DNA from: CADEED01 sp036677145
GTDB taxonomy: Bacteria; Pseudomonadota; Gammaproteobacteria; Steroidobacterales; Steroidobacteraceae
DNA length: 64,000 nucleotides
NCBI GenBank assembly: GCA_036677145.1
Contig: JAKFFF010000009.1
Coordinates: 35,439 to 99,438 of the forward strand
Direction: 5' to 3'
Numbering within the stretch: the first letter of the stretch is position 1; each line of letters begins with the position of its first letter. This document shows, piece by piece, positions 16,871-24,925 of the stretch. The position numbers were made by a program, and so were the translations under genes. The notes below the pieces were generated by a model, which saw only the letters and a program-made list of their open reading frames with translations, did not search any database and was not told where the DNA came from.

Positions 16871-17507
16871 CCCCTGTCTCGCCGCCGGCATCGCGCTCGC
16901 GATGTTGTTAGGCACGCGGGCGTGGGCTGCGGCGACGCCGTGCGTCAACCAGGAGATCGTGGTCGAAAACAAGACCATGGAAGTCGACTACCGCAACAAC
17001 AACGCCGTGCTGCACGACGTCGTCATCACCCAATGCGACATGCGCATCCAGGCCGCCGAAGCGCGCGTCACGGGCGGACTCGATTTCGAGAACAGCCACT
17101 GGACCATCTCGGGTGACGTGCGCATAACCGCCGAGGGCGGCAAGCTGCAATCCGACAAGGCGGTGGTCTCGTTCCGCAACAACGTCATTTCGCAGGCCAC
17201 GATCACCGGGGCGCCCGCCCGGTTCGAACAGCAGCGCGACGACGGCGGCACGTCGCACGGTCGCGCCAACACGATCGATTACGAAACCGGCAGCGGCACC
17301 GTGAGCCTCACCAAGGATGCCTGGTTGTCCGATGGCCGCAATGAGCTCAGCGGCCCCCAACTGGTCTACAACATCCGCACGCAGAGCTTCGTTGGCCAGG
17401 CGCGACCATCGTCGGAGCCCGGTAACGACCGTCGCTTTCGGCTGGTAATTCCGCAACGCGAACCGGGCGGAAAAGCAGCGCCACCGAAAGAAGAAAAGAA
17501 ACCATGA
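16833..17507 (+). CDS. lptA: LPS transport periplasmic protein LptA
   Basis: A 224-residue periplasmic protein. A signal peptide ends near ARAWAAA. The OstA-like repeats follow (MEVDYRNNNAVLHDVVIT, HWTISGDVRITAEGGKLQSDKAVV, YETGSGTVSLTKDAWLSDGRNELSG). The C-terminus is Lys/Glu/Pro-rich (PPKEEKKP). It forms the filament that bridges LptC and LptD. Gene order and the overlap with lptB (ATGA at 17504-17507) agree with the standard lptCAB cluster. Confidence 0.94.
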   Translation: MANSPENKARSTNPCLAAGIALAMLLGTRAWAAATPCVNQEIVVENKTMEVDYRNNNAVLHDVVITQCDMRIQAAEARVTGGLDFENSHWTISGDVRITAEGGKLQSDKAVVSFRNNVISQATITGAPARFEQQRDDGGTSHGRANTIDYETGSGTVSLTKDAWLSDGRNELSGPQLVYNIRTQSFVGQARPSSEPGNDRRFRLVIPQREPGGKAAPPKEEKKP

Positions 17508-18229
17508 GCGTGCTGCGCGCCTCCCACCTCGCCAAGAGTTACAAACGCCGCCAAGTGATTTCCGACCTCTCCATCGAAGTGGAGAGCGGCCAGATCGTGG
17601 GGTTGTTAGGACCGAACGGCGCGGGCAAGACCACCGCGTTCTACATGATCGTCGGCCTCGTGCCGGCCGACGCCGGGACCGTGACCATCGACGACCGCGA
17701 CATCACGCACCTGGCGATGCACCAGCGCGCGCATGCGGGCATCGGGTACCTGCCGCAGGAAGCCTCCGTTTTCCGCAAGCTGAGCGTCGAAGACAACGTG
17801 ATGGCCATACTCGAGACGCGCGACAACCTCGATGAACCGGCGCGGGCCGAGCGTCTCGAACAGATCCTCGGCGAACTGCGCATCGCGCATGTCCGCAAGA
17901 GCCTCGGAATGGCCCTGTCAGGCGGCGAACGCCGGCGCGTCGAAATCGCGCGCGCGCTGGCCGCCGAGCCCCGTTTCGTGCTGCTCGATGAACCATTTGC
18001 GGGCGTTGACCCGCTTTCGGTCATCGACATCCAGCGAATCATGAGTGAGCTGGCCGCCAAGGGCATCGGCGTGCTGATAACCGACCATAACGTCAGAGAA
18101 ACCTTAGGTGTTTGTGGGCGCGCTTACATCGTTTCCGGTGGAACGGTAATCGCGTCCGGTTCTTCCGAAGAAATCCTTGCCAACCCCCAAGTCCGTGAGG
18201 TGTACTTGGGCCAGTCATTCCGCCTGTAG
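17504..18229 (+). CDS. lptB: LPS export ABC transporter ATP-binding protein LptB
   Basis: A 241-residue ABC ATPase that powers LPS extraction with LptF and LptG, which are not in this window. Walker A is GPNGAGKTT, the signature is ALSGGERRRVEIARAL, Walker B is FVLLDEPFAGVDP, and the switch His lies in ITDHNVRETL. It follows lptA with a four-base overlap and precedes rpoN, the conserved order in gammaproteobacteria. Confidence 0.97.
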   Translation: MSVLRASHLAKSYKRRQVISDLSIEVESGQIVGLLGPNGAGKTTAFYMIVGLVPADAGTVTIDDRDITHLAMHQRAHAGIGYLPQEASVFRKLSVEDNVMAILETRDNLDEPARAERLEQILGELRIAHVRKSLGMALSGGERRRVEIARALAAEPRFVLLDEPFAGVDPLSVIDIQRIMSELAAKGIGVLITDHNVRETLGVCGRAYIVSGGTVIASGSSEEILANPQVREVYLGQSFRL

Positions 18230-18296
18230 GGTTCGCAGAGCCAGCGGAAAAACCTCCTTCTTTCAAACGGTTGGGACACGCGCGCCAGTGTCGATG

Positions 18297-19733
18297 ATGA
18301 AGCCCTCATTGCAGCTGAAGCTGGGTCAACAGCTCACGATGACCCCGCAGCTGCAGCAGGCGATACGCCTCCTGCAAATGCCCGCGCTGGAGTTGCAGGC
18401 GCACATCCGCGAACAGCTCGAAAGCAACGTGATGCTCGAGCCCGTGGACGAGTACGAGGCCACCGGACAATTCGAAGCGCTCGAGCCGCATCCGATGCCG
18501 GAGGAGAAGCGCGTCGACGCGCAGCCGGCTCCCGAAGTCGCCGTGGAAGCCGAAGTCATCGAGGACGCGTGGAACGAGCGCAGCCCCGGCTCCGACTCCT
18601 GGCGCGACGATGACGAACGTGGCGCTGATGTCGCCGACGACGCGCAGCTTTCGCTGCAGGATCATCTCGTCGGCCAGCTCGAATACGGAAATCTCGCGCC
18701 GCGGGACCTGGCCATCGCGCGCGCGATTGTCGACGCGATCAACGACGACGGCTACGTCACCGATTCATTCGAAGACATCGCGGCGACCCTGCTGCCGGAA
18801 GTCACCGCCAGCCCAGGCGAGGTAGAGCGCGTGCTCAAGCTCGTCCAGACGCTCGATCCACCGGGTGTCGCGGCACGCAATCTGAGCGAATGCCTCTCGC
18901 TGCAATTGCGCACGCTGCATCCGGACACGCCGGGTCTCAAGCTCGCGTTCGCCATCACCGACAAACATCTCGACCTGCTCGCCGATCGTGAGCTCACCAT
19001 GCTCCGCCGCGAGCTTTCGGCTTCCGACGACGAACTCGCGCTGGCGGTGGCGCTGGTGCGCGGACTGCATCCGCGGCCCGGCGCGACGGTCTCGTCCGCG
19101 AAGGCGGAATACGTGGTGCCCGACGTTTTCGTGCGCCGCACGGATCGCGGCTGGACCGTCGAGGTCAACAGCTCCACGCTGCCGCGCGTGCGCCTCAACC
19201 AGTCCTATGCCGACATGCTCGGACGCGGCGCGGGCCATTCGTCGATGCGCGCGCAGCTCCAGGAAGCGCGCTGGCTGCTCAAGAGTCTCGAGATCCGCAA
19301 CGAGACGCTGATGAAGGTTGCCCGCAGCATCGTCGAACGGCAGACCGCCTTTCTCGAATACGGCGAGGAGCGCATGCGGCCGATGATCCTCAAGGACATC
19401 GCCCAGGCCATCGACATGCACGAGTCGACCATCTCGCGCGTGACCTCGAGCAAATACATGCACACGCCGCGCGGCGTGTTCGAGCTCAAGTATTTCTTCT
19501 CGAGCCAGGTCGAGGCCGCCGATGGCGGCGGCGCGTCGTCCACGGCGGTTCGGGCCAAGATCCGCAAACTGATCAAGGAAGAGGACTCAGGCAATCCGCT
19601 GTCGGACAGCCGGATCGCCGAGCTCCTGTCCGGCGAGGGCATCGCGGTCGCGCGCCGCACCGTCGCCAAGTACCGCGAGGCGCTCGGCCTCGCCCCCTCC
19701 AACGAACGCAAGGCAAAGGCAGCAGCAAGGTAA
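18297..19733 (+). CDS. rpoN: RNA polymerase sigma-54 factor
   Basis: A 478-residue sigma-54. Region I is the Gln/Leu-rich N-terminus (LKLGQQLTMTPQLQQAIRLL). An acidic region II follows (about residues 60-115), then the core-binding region and the -24 recognition helix with the RpoN box ARRTVAKYRE near the end. The start is one of two adjacent ATGs (18294, 18297); the second gives the family N-terminus MKPSLQLKL. It needs enhancer-binding ATPases, none of which is in the window. Confidence 0.96.
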   Translation: MKPSLQLKLGQQLTMTPQLQQAIRLLQMPALELQAHIREQLESNVMLEPVDEYEATGQFEALEPHPMPEEKRVDAQPAPEVAVEAEVIEDAWNERSPGSDSWRDDDERGADVADDAQLSLQDHLVGQLEYGNLAPRDLAIARAIVDAINDDGYVTDSFEDIAATLLPEVTASPGEVERVLKLVQTLDPPGVAARNLSECLSLQLRTLHPDTPGLKLAFAITDKHLDLLADRELTMLRRELSASDDELALAVALVRGLHPRPGATVSSAKAEYVVPDVFVRRTDRGWTVEVNSSTLPRVRLNQSYADMLGRGAGHSSMRAQLQEARWLLKSLEIRNETLMKVARSIVERQTAFLEYGEERMRPMILKDIAQAIDMHESTISRVTSSKYMHTPRGVFELKYFFSSQVEAADGGGASSTAVRAKIRKLIKEEDSGNPLSDSRIAELLSGEGIAVARRTVAKYREALGLAPSNERKAKAAAR

Positions 19734-19776
19734 ACGAATCGAGTAGATAGACACAGGTTATTCAAGGAGACGGATC

Positions 19777-20103
19777 ATGCAATTGTCGCTTTCCGGCCAT
19801 CATGTCGAAGTAACTCCCTCCATGCGCTCTTACGTGGAAAAGAAACTCGAGCGGATTTCCCGCCATTTCGACCACGTAATCGACGTGCACTGTGTCTTGA
19901 CCGTTGAGAAACTCCGACAAAAGGCCGAAGCCACGCTGCACGTGCGTGGCAGCGCGATCCACGCCGACGCCATCGAGGAAGACATGTACGCCGCCATCGA
20001 CCTGCTGGCCGACAAGCTCGACCGCAGTGTGATCAAACACAAGGAAAGGAAGTCCGATCACCACGCCGCCGCCGCCCGCAAAGCGGTGAGGCAGCCGCAA
20101 TAA
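19777..20103 (+). CDS. hpf: Short-form ribosome hibernation promoting factor
   Basis: A 108-residue HPF/YfiA-family protein that binds the 30S decoding region and helps form inactive 100S ribosomes. The fold is recognisable from QLSLSGHHVEVTPSMRSYVE, KLERISRHFDHV and DMYAAIDLLADKLDRSVIKHKE. It lacks the extra C-terminal dimerisation domain of long HPF. AAGGAGA precedes the start. It lies between rpoN and rapZ. Confidence 0.95.
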   Translation: MQLSLSGHHVEVTPSMRSYVEKKLERISRHFDHVIDVHCVLTVEKLRQKAEATLHVRGSAIHADAIEEDMYAAIDLLADKLDRSVIKHKERKSDHHAAAARKAVRQPQ

Positions 20104-20111
20104 CACCCCGC

Positions 20112-21029
20112 ATGCGGCTGATTCTCGTCAGCGGGCTGTCGGGATCCGGCAAGAGCGTGGCTTTGCACATGCTCGAGGACGCCGGGTTCTATTGCGTCGA
20201 CAACATCCCGGCGGCCCTGCTGAAGCCGTTCATTTCCCACACGCTGCGCGACAACGACGCGCAGTACAGCCGCGCGGCGGTGGGCGTCGACGCCCGCAAC
20301 GCCGCGGCGGAGATCGAAACCGTCCCGCCGCTCATCGACGAGCTCAAGAAGAGCGGCATCCACTGCGAAATCGTGTTCCTGCTGGCGAACGACGACGAGC
20401 TGCTGCGGCGCTTCGCCGAGACGCGGCGTAAACACCCCATCAGCACCGACCACGTCTCGCTCAAGGAAGCCATCGCGATCGAGCGGCGGCTGCTCGAACC
20501 GATCCTCAACGCGGCGGATCTCGTCATCGACACATCGCGCATGGGTGTCCACGACCTTCGCGAGCTCATCAGCCAACGAGTCGAGAAGCGCACCGCGGGG
20601 CGGTTGTCGCTGCTGGTCGAATCGTTCGGCTTCAAGAACGGCATCCCGGGCGATGCGGATTTCGTGTTCGATGCCCGCTCGCTGCCGAATCCGTACTGGG
20701 ACCCGTCGCTGCGCGCGCTGACCGGCCGGGATGCGGACGTCATCCGCTTCCTCGAGGCGCAACGCGGCGTGCATCGGCTCGCCGACGACATCCTGCAGTT
20801 CGTCGGAGCCCGCATCCCCGAACACCAGGCTGCGAACCGCCGCTATCTCACCATTGCCATCGGCTGCACCGGCGGCCGCCATCGCTCGGTGTATCTCGCC
20901 GAACGCATCGCCGAGCGTCTAGCGCAGAACTACCCGGTCGTCTCCATCCGCCACAACTCCCTCGGCGAGCAGCGCTCCATCACCCGCACTCCAACCCTCG
21001 CCGGCACCCAGACCACTTCCGTCGCGTAG
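20112..21029 (+). CDS. rapZ: RNase adapter protein RapZ
   Basis: A 305-residue nucleotide-binding protein. Walker A is GLSGSGKSVAL, followed by AGFYCVDNIPAALL. The C-terminal RNA/sugar-phosphate-binding domain carries IGCTGGRHRSVYLAE, including Cys-Thr-Gly-Gly-x-His. In E. coli RapZ senses glucosamine-6-phosphate and guides RNase E to the sRNA GlmZ. It starts eight bases after hpf, so ptsN, usually between them, is absent at this site. A clear terminator follows. Confidence 0.96.
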   Translation: MRLILVSGLSGSGKSVALHMLEDAGFYCVDNIPAALLKPFISHTLRDNDAQYSRAAVGVDARNAAAEIETVPPLIDELKKSGIHCEIVFLLANDDELLRRFAETRRKHPISTDHVSLKEAIAIERRLLEPILNAADLVIDTSRMGVHDLRELISQRVEKRTAGRLSLLVESFGFKNGIPGDADFVFDARSLPNPYWDPSLRALTGRDADVIRFLEAQRGVHRLADDILQFVGARIPEHQAANRRYLTIAIGCTGGRHRSVYLAERIAERLAQNYPVVSIRHNSLGEQRSITRTPTLAGTQTTSVA

Positions 21030-21057
21030 TTCGACGCAATCTTTTATATGTTTACGG

Positions 21058-21082
21058 ACGCCGGCTTTGCCGGCGTTTTCCT
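21058..21082 (+). terminator. Rho-independent terminator after rapZ
   Basis: An 8-bp stem (ACGCCGGC / GCCGGCGT) with a TTT loop at 21058-21076, followed by TTTTCCTT overlapping the stem end. It ends the long kdsD-to-rapZ transcription unit. Confidence 0.85.
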
Positions 21083-21089
21083 TCGTGGC

Positions 21090-21157
21090 GCTTGCGCCTG
21101 AGAATTGCTTGCGCCTGAGGATTGCTTGCGCGTGGAAGCCGTTGCGCCTGAGAACTC
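21090..21157. repeat. Four tandem 17-bp repeats upstream of mgtE
   Basis: Two near-identical copies (GCTTGCGCCTGAGAATT and GCTTGCGCCTGAGGATT) are followed by two degenerate ones starting GCTTGCGCGTG and GTTGCGCCTGAG. The unit spans 17 bases, so repeats fall on alternate faces of the helix. The array lies immediately upstream of, and partly inside, the predicted mgtE promoter. Confidence 0.7.
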
Positions 21158-21170
21158 CAAAAAATATACA
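21142..21170 (+). promoter_or_regulatory. Predicted sigma-70 promoter of mgtE
   Basis: TTGCGC at 21142-21147 and TATACA at 21165-21170 are separated by 17 bases. A start near 21177 would give a leader of only about six bases before the ATG at 21183, so mgtE mRNA could be nearly leaderless. No room remains for the mgtE-type magnesium riboswitch. Confidence 0.45.
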
Positions 21171-21182
21171 CTCCCGCGCGAA

Positions 21183-22541
21183 ATGACCGACCCCAACCGC
21201 ACACCCACGAAAGAACGGCGTCTCGCAGCGCTGCGCGGCGCGTTGCGCGAAGGGTCGTGGCGTGGCGCGGCCCGCATGATCGGCGCGATGCATCCCGCCG
21301 AGACCGCGCGGCTGATCGAGTCGCTGCCGCCCGCGCAACGCGAGGTCATCTGGAACTTCGTCGAGCCTGAAATGGAAGGCGACGTGTTGGTCGAGCTCAG
21401 CGACGAGGTGCGTCAGTCGTTCATCGAGGGCATGAACTCCGAGGATCTGCTCGCGGCGGCCGAGGGCATGGAGGTCGACGATCTCGCGGACCTGGTCGGC
21501 GACCTGCCCGAAACCGTCATGCGACAGCTCGTGAAGTCCATGGATGCCCGGGATCGCGAGCGCCTCAACGCCGTCCTCGCGTTCGAGCCGGATACCGCCG
21601 GCGGCCTGATGAATACGGACACGGTCAGCGTTCGTGCGGACGTCACCGTGGAAGTCGTGCTGCGCTACCTGCGCATGCGCGGCGAATTGCCCGACAAGAC
21701 GGACCGTCTGTTCGTCGTCGACCGCAACGACCTGTATCTCGGCACACTCGCGCTCACGCGCCTGATCACCGAGGACCCGGAAAAGGCCGCCGGTGACATC
21801 ATCGACCAGGAAGCGCCGCGTATCGCGCCCGATACCCACGCGCACGACGTGACGCGGCTGTTCAAGGACCACGACCTGGTGTCCGCGGCGGTCGTCGACC
21901 ATTCCGGGAAGTTGCTCGGCCGCATCACCGTCGACGACGTGGTCGACGTGATAACCGAGGAAGCCGCGCACGAAGTCATGTCCGCGGCGGGTCTGCGCGA
22001 CGAGGAAGACGTGTTCGCCGGCGTATTCCCATCCACACGCCGCCGCCTGCTGTGGCTGGGCATCAATCTCGCGACCGCATTCCTGGCCGCGGCGGTGGTG
22101 AGCCGCTTCGAAGGAACCATCGAAAAAGTGGCCGCGCTCGCCGCGCTCATGCCCGTCGTCGCCAGCATGGGTGGCATCGCCGGCACGCAGACCGTCACGC
22201 TGATCATCCGCGGCATGGCGCTCGGCCAGGTCGAGTGGGTCAACGCGCGCTGGCTGCTGTGGAAGGAAATCGCCGTCGGCGGCCTCAACGGCATCATCTG
22301 GGCATTCATCGTCGGCGGCGTAACGATCGCCTGGTACGGCACGTGGAAGATCGCCGCGATCATCGCCGCGGCCACGCTGATCAACCTGCTCGCGGCCGCC
22401 TCGGTCGGAGTGATCGTGCCGCTGCTGCTCAAACGCATGCGCATCGATCCGGCGCTGTCCGCGGGCGTCATCCTGACTACCTTCACGGACTGCATCGGCT
22501 TCGCCACTTTGTTAGGCTTGGGTGCGCTTTTCCTGACCTGA
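21183..22541 (+). CDS. mgtE: Magnesium transporter MgtE
   Basis: A 452-residue Mg2+ channel. The cytoplasmic N-domain (about 1-105) carries MgtE superhelical repeats (LIESLPPAQREVIWNFVEPE). A CBS pair follows (VSVRADVTVEVVLRYL ... LFVVDRNDLYLGTL; IAPDTHAHDVTRLF ... GRITVDDVVDVITEE). The C-terminal membrane domain has five helices and the pore motif MPVVASMGGIAGTQTVTL. I chose the ATG at 21183; the frame is open back to a TTG at 21105 within the tandem repeats, but that extension is atypical. Confidence 0.95.
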   Translation: MTDPNRTPTKERRLAALRGALREGSWRGAARMIGAMHPAETARLIESLPPAQREVIWNFVEPEMEGDVLVELSDEVRQSFIEGMNSEDLLAAAEGMEVDDLADLVGDLPETVMRQLVKSMDARDRERLNAVLAFEPDTAGGLMNTDTVSVRADVTVEVVLRYLRMRGELPDKTDRLFVVDRNDLYLGTLALTRLITEDPEKAAGDIIDQEAPRIAPDTHAHDVTRLFKDHDLVSAAVVDHSGKLLGRITVDDVVDVITEEAAHEVMSAAGLRDEEDVFAGVFPSTRRRLLWLGINLATAFLAAAVVSRFEGTIEKVAALAALMPVVASMGGIAGTQTVTLIIRGMALGQVEWVNARWLLWKEIAVGGLNGIIWAFIVGGVTIAWYGTWKIAAIIAAATLINLLAAASVGVIVPLLLKRMRIDPALSAGVILTTFTDCIGFATLLGLGALFLT

Positions 22542-22563
22542 AGAGTCGATCCGGGGAGGAGTC

Positions 22564-23136
22564 ATGAAACCATCCATCGCGCCGGCCTTCGTGGTCATGG
22601 CGGCGCTGTTCGTCGTCTGTGGCTGCGGCACGATCAATGGGCCGCGTTACAACCACCACATCGGCAATACGCTGGAACTGCGCGCCGCCGGCCTCGACAA
22701 GGTCAGCATCGGCGAAATCCGCAAGGATCCGGCCGCGCGCAAGGACGTGGACTTCGTGCGGGCGCGCGCGATGACGGTGGCATCGGCGTACGGCTCATAC
22801 ACCGCCTATCTGCGCGAGGCGCTGTCGAGTGAATTCGATCACGCCGACCTGCTCGATCCCGCCTCCTCGACCCGCATCGACGGCGTCCTGACGCACAACA
22901 ATCTGGGCGGCACGCTGGAGCGCGAATACGCCGCGCTCGAGGCGGAACTCACGGTGACGCGCGGCGGCGAAATCGCCTACCGGGCAACCAAGGCCGCGCG
23001 GTACGAATGGGATTCGGTCTACCCCGGCGAGGTGGCGATCCCCCGCGCGATCACGAACTACCAGGCCGGCGTGCAGCGGCTCATCGCCGCTTTCATCGCC
23101 GACCCGGCGTTCGTCGCAGCGCTCAGGAAGCGCTGA
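22564..23136 (+). CDS. Putative lipoprotein of unknown function
   Basis: A 190-residue protein with a lipoprotein signal: hydrophobic residues 7-18 followed by VCGC, with Cys21 as the probable lipidation site. The rest is a mixed alpha/beta domain that I cannot place in a family; it has a conserved-looking KVSIGEIRKDPAARKDVDFVR stretch and a C-terminal helix. GGGGAGGAG precedes the ATG. It is 22 bases after mgtE and converges with another lipoprotein gene 10 bases away. I infer an outer-membrane or periplasmic location from the missing Asp at +2. Confidence 0.75.
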   Translation: MKPSIAPAFVVMAALFVVCGCGTINGPRYNHHIGNTLELRAAGLDKVSIGEIRKDPAARKDVDFVRARAMTVASAYGSYTAYLREALSSEFDHADLLDPASSTRIDGVLTHNNLGGTLEREYAALEAELTVTRGGEIAYRATKAARYEWDSVYPGEVAIPRAITNYQAGVQRLIAAFIADPAFVAALRKR

Positions 23137-23146
23137 GGTCAGCGGC

Positions 23147-24118
23147 TCACAGGTAGAGCGAGAGAATCTGGCCGAGCACCTGCGCTTCCTTGGCGGAATC
23201 GCTGCCGAGCTTCTTCGCTTCCTGCGTGATGAAAGCCCTGGACTCATCGGTGCCCAGGTCGGCGATCGCCTTCAGCGCGATGCTGTGATCCTGCCAGCTC
23301 ACCGCCGGATCCTGGTAGATCGTCTTGAGCAGCCCGAAATGACCCGTGGCTCCGATGTTCCCCAGCGAGGAAATCGCCGCCTGGCGCACGTATTCCTGCT
23401 CATCCTTCGCGAGCGCGGCCAGCGTGTCGATCGCCGCCGGATTGTTCGTGAAACCGAGCGCGTAGACATCCAGGTAGGTATTCGGCGTGCGCGTGCCGTT
23501 GATCTTCGCGGTGAGTCCTTTCACCGTCTCGTCGCTGGCGCGATAGCCGTAGGCGAGGTTCGCGATCTTGCTCGCGAACTCCTGCACCCCGAGTGACAGT
23601 GGCTGATTCATCGTCGGCTCGATGATTTCCTCGAAGCTCCACACCGGCGTCTTGCCGCGCGTAACGAAGGCGCCGATGCGTTTGGCGCCGCCCGCCGTTT
23701 CGACGTCGGCGCTGATGTACGTCAGCGTGATGAACGGCGTGTAGGCATTGGTGCGCATGTTCTGCATGCGGTACGTCTTGAGCCGGATCGCCGGCTGCGA
23801 CGTGGATTTCTCGGACACCTGCGCGGGCAGGCCGCGCGAAGCCAGCTCGGCCTGCAACTGCGTCGCGAGGAAAGGCACCGGGTCGATCGGCGTACCGTCG
23901 ATCTTCAGTTCCGCCGGCAGGATGCCGCTGCTGAAGATCTTGCCGTCGGCGCGCCGCTCGTCGATGAGCGAAAACGCCTTCTGTTCGGGTGTGCCGGTGA
24001 CGACATATTTCATGCCGGACGGAGTCGGCGTCTTGATCGCGTAGTTCGGCGGGGCGCAGCCCGCGAGAGCAAAACCCACGAGCACTACGCTCGCGAGAAG
24101 ATGGCGAGAAATCATCAT
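23147..24118 (-). CDS. Lipoprotein with C-terminal HEAT-like repeats
   Basis: A 323-residue protein with a lipobox LAGCAPP, so Cys21 would be lipidated. The first 200 residues form a domain resembling surface-lipoprotein folds (VVTGTPEQKAFSLIDERRADGKIF) of unknown role. The C-terminal part looks like HEAT/PBS-lyase-like repeats (AAIDTLAALAKDEQEYVRQAAISSLGNIG, HSIALKAIADLGTDESRAFI), a protein-interaction module. I chose the ATG at 24118 because GGAGGGG lies nine bases upstream. A second ATG follows directly. Confidence 0.75.
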   Translation of the reverse strand: MMISRHLLASVVLVGFALAGCAPPNYAIKTPTPSGMKYVVTGTPEQKAFSLIDERRADGKIFSSGILPAELKIDGTPIDPVPFLATQLQAELASRGLPAQVSEKSTSQPAIRLKTYRMQNMRTNAYTPFITLTYISADVETAGGAKRIGAFVTRGKTPVWSFEEIIEPTMNQPLSLGVQEFASKIANLAYGYRASDETVKGLTAKINGTRTPNTYLDVYALGFTNNPAAIDTLAALAKDEQEYVRQAAISSLGNIGATGHFGLLKTIYQDPAVSWQDHSIALKAIADLGTDESRAFITQEAKKLGSDSAKEAQVLGQILSLYL

Positions 24119-24181
24119 CGGAAGCCCCTCCCAGGGAAGTTTGTCCAAGCCGTCAAACTATCGTCTTCGCGGAACGGTCCG

Positions 24182-24925
24182 TCAAAACTTTCGGGTTCCC
24201 GTGAGATCCGCTGGAAAATTCTTGAACGCCACTGTCACGGCCGGAGGAGTCGACGCAGATAGGAGGCCCAATGCGAGGACGTGGTCCGATGAAGGCGCGA
24301 ATTGCCAGAACCGCCAGCGGCCCGCATCGTCGGCCAGGAATTCGACGCGGCGCAGCCGATGTGTCTCATCGAGTTCGAATGAGGCATTCCCGAGTCCCGC
24401 CGCCAGCCCCTGGCCCGTCGCCTTGAGCCAGGATTCCTTCAGCGTCCACAACGCGAAGAAACGCGCCGGTCGCTCATCGGGCGGCAACGCGTCCAGCGCG
24501 CGAACCTCGGCATCCGTGAAATAGCGCTTCGCAAGGTGCAGCGGAGCCGTGCGCGTGCGCGAGTTCTCCGCGTCGACACCGAGACCGGGCAGCTTGCTCA
24601 CCGCGAATGCGACCAGACCCGGTGTGTGCGCGAGATTGAAATGCAGGCCGTGCGCGGCGAATTCCGCGGTCAACGCCGGCTTGCCGCGCTCGCCAGCCGC
24701 GAAACGCCAGTCGCGCGGCGCGACCGCGCTGGCGTACTCCGACAGCACCAGCCGTTGCAGCGCGCGCGTAACCAGGAACTGGCGGCGATCGTGTTCGAAG
24801 TGCAGCTTGTCCCGCCGCGCCGTTTCTTCGGGCGTCAGCAGCCGCTCAAGAACGAGCTCTTGCGGGCCGGCGATGTCGCGATCGAACGCCAGCCACACGT
24901 GAATCTCGTGCGGACCGGCATTCAA
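24182..24925 (-). CDS. Sfp-type 4'-phosphopantetheinyl transferase
   Basis: A 247-residue enzyme that attaches phosphopantetheine from CoA to carrier proteins. The metal and catalytic motifs are GVDAEN (Asp118, Glu120) and FALWTLKESWLKATGQGL (Glu164, Lys168). The length matches the Sfp/Gsp type used for secondary metabolism, not the short AcpS. It starts with a TTG that overlaps the patatin-gene stop (TTGA). No synthase cluster is in the window. Confidence 0.9.
   Translation of the reverse strand: MNAGPHEIHVWLAFDRDIAGPQELVLERLLTPEETARRDKLHFEHDRRQFLVTRALQRLVLSEYASAVAPRDWRFAAGERGKPALTAEFAAHGLHFNLAHTPGLVAFAVSKLPGLGVDAENSRTRTAPLHLAKRYFTDAEVRALDALPPDERPARFFALWTLKESWLKATGQGLAAGLGNASFELDETHRLRRVEFLADDAGRWRFWQFAPSSDHVLALGLLSASTPPAVTVAFKNFPADLTGTRKF

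Noticed and set aside
21090..21157. Possible CRISPR array
   Set aside because: The units are 17 bases, directly adjacent with no spacers, and degenerate. No cas gene is present.
21030..21182. Magnesium riboswitch upstream of mgtE
   Set aside because: The region is occupied by the rapZ terminator and the tandem repeats, and the predicted promoter leaves almost no leader.
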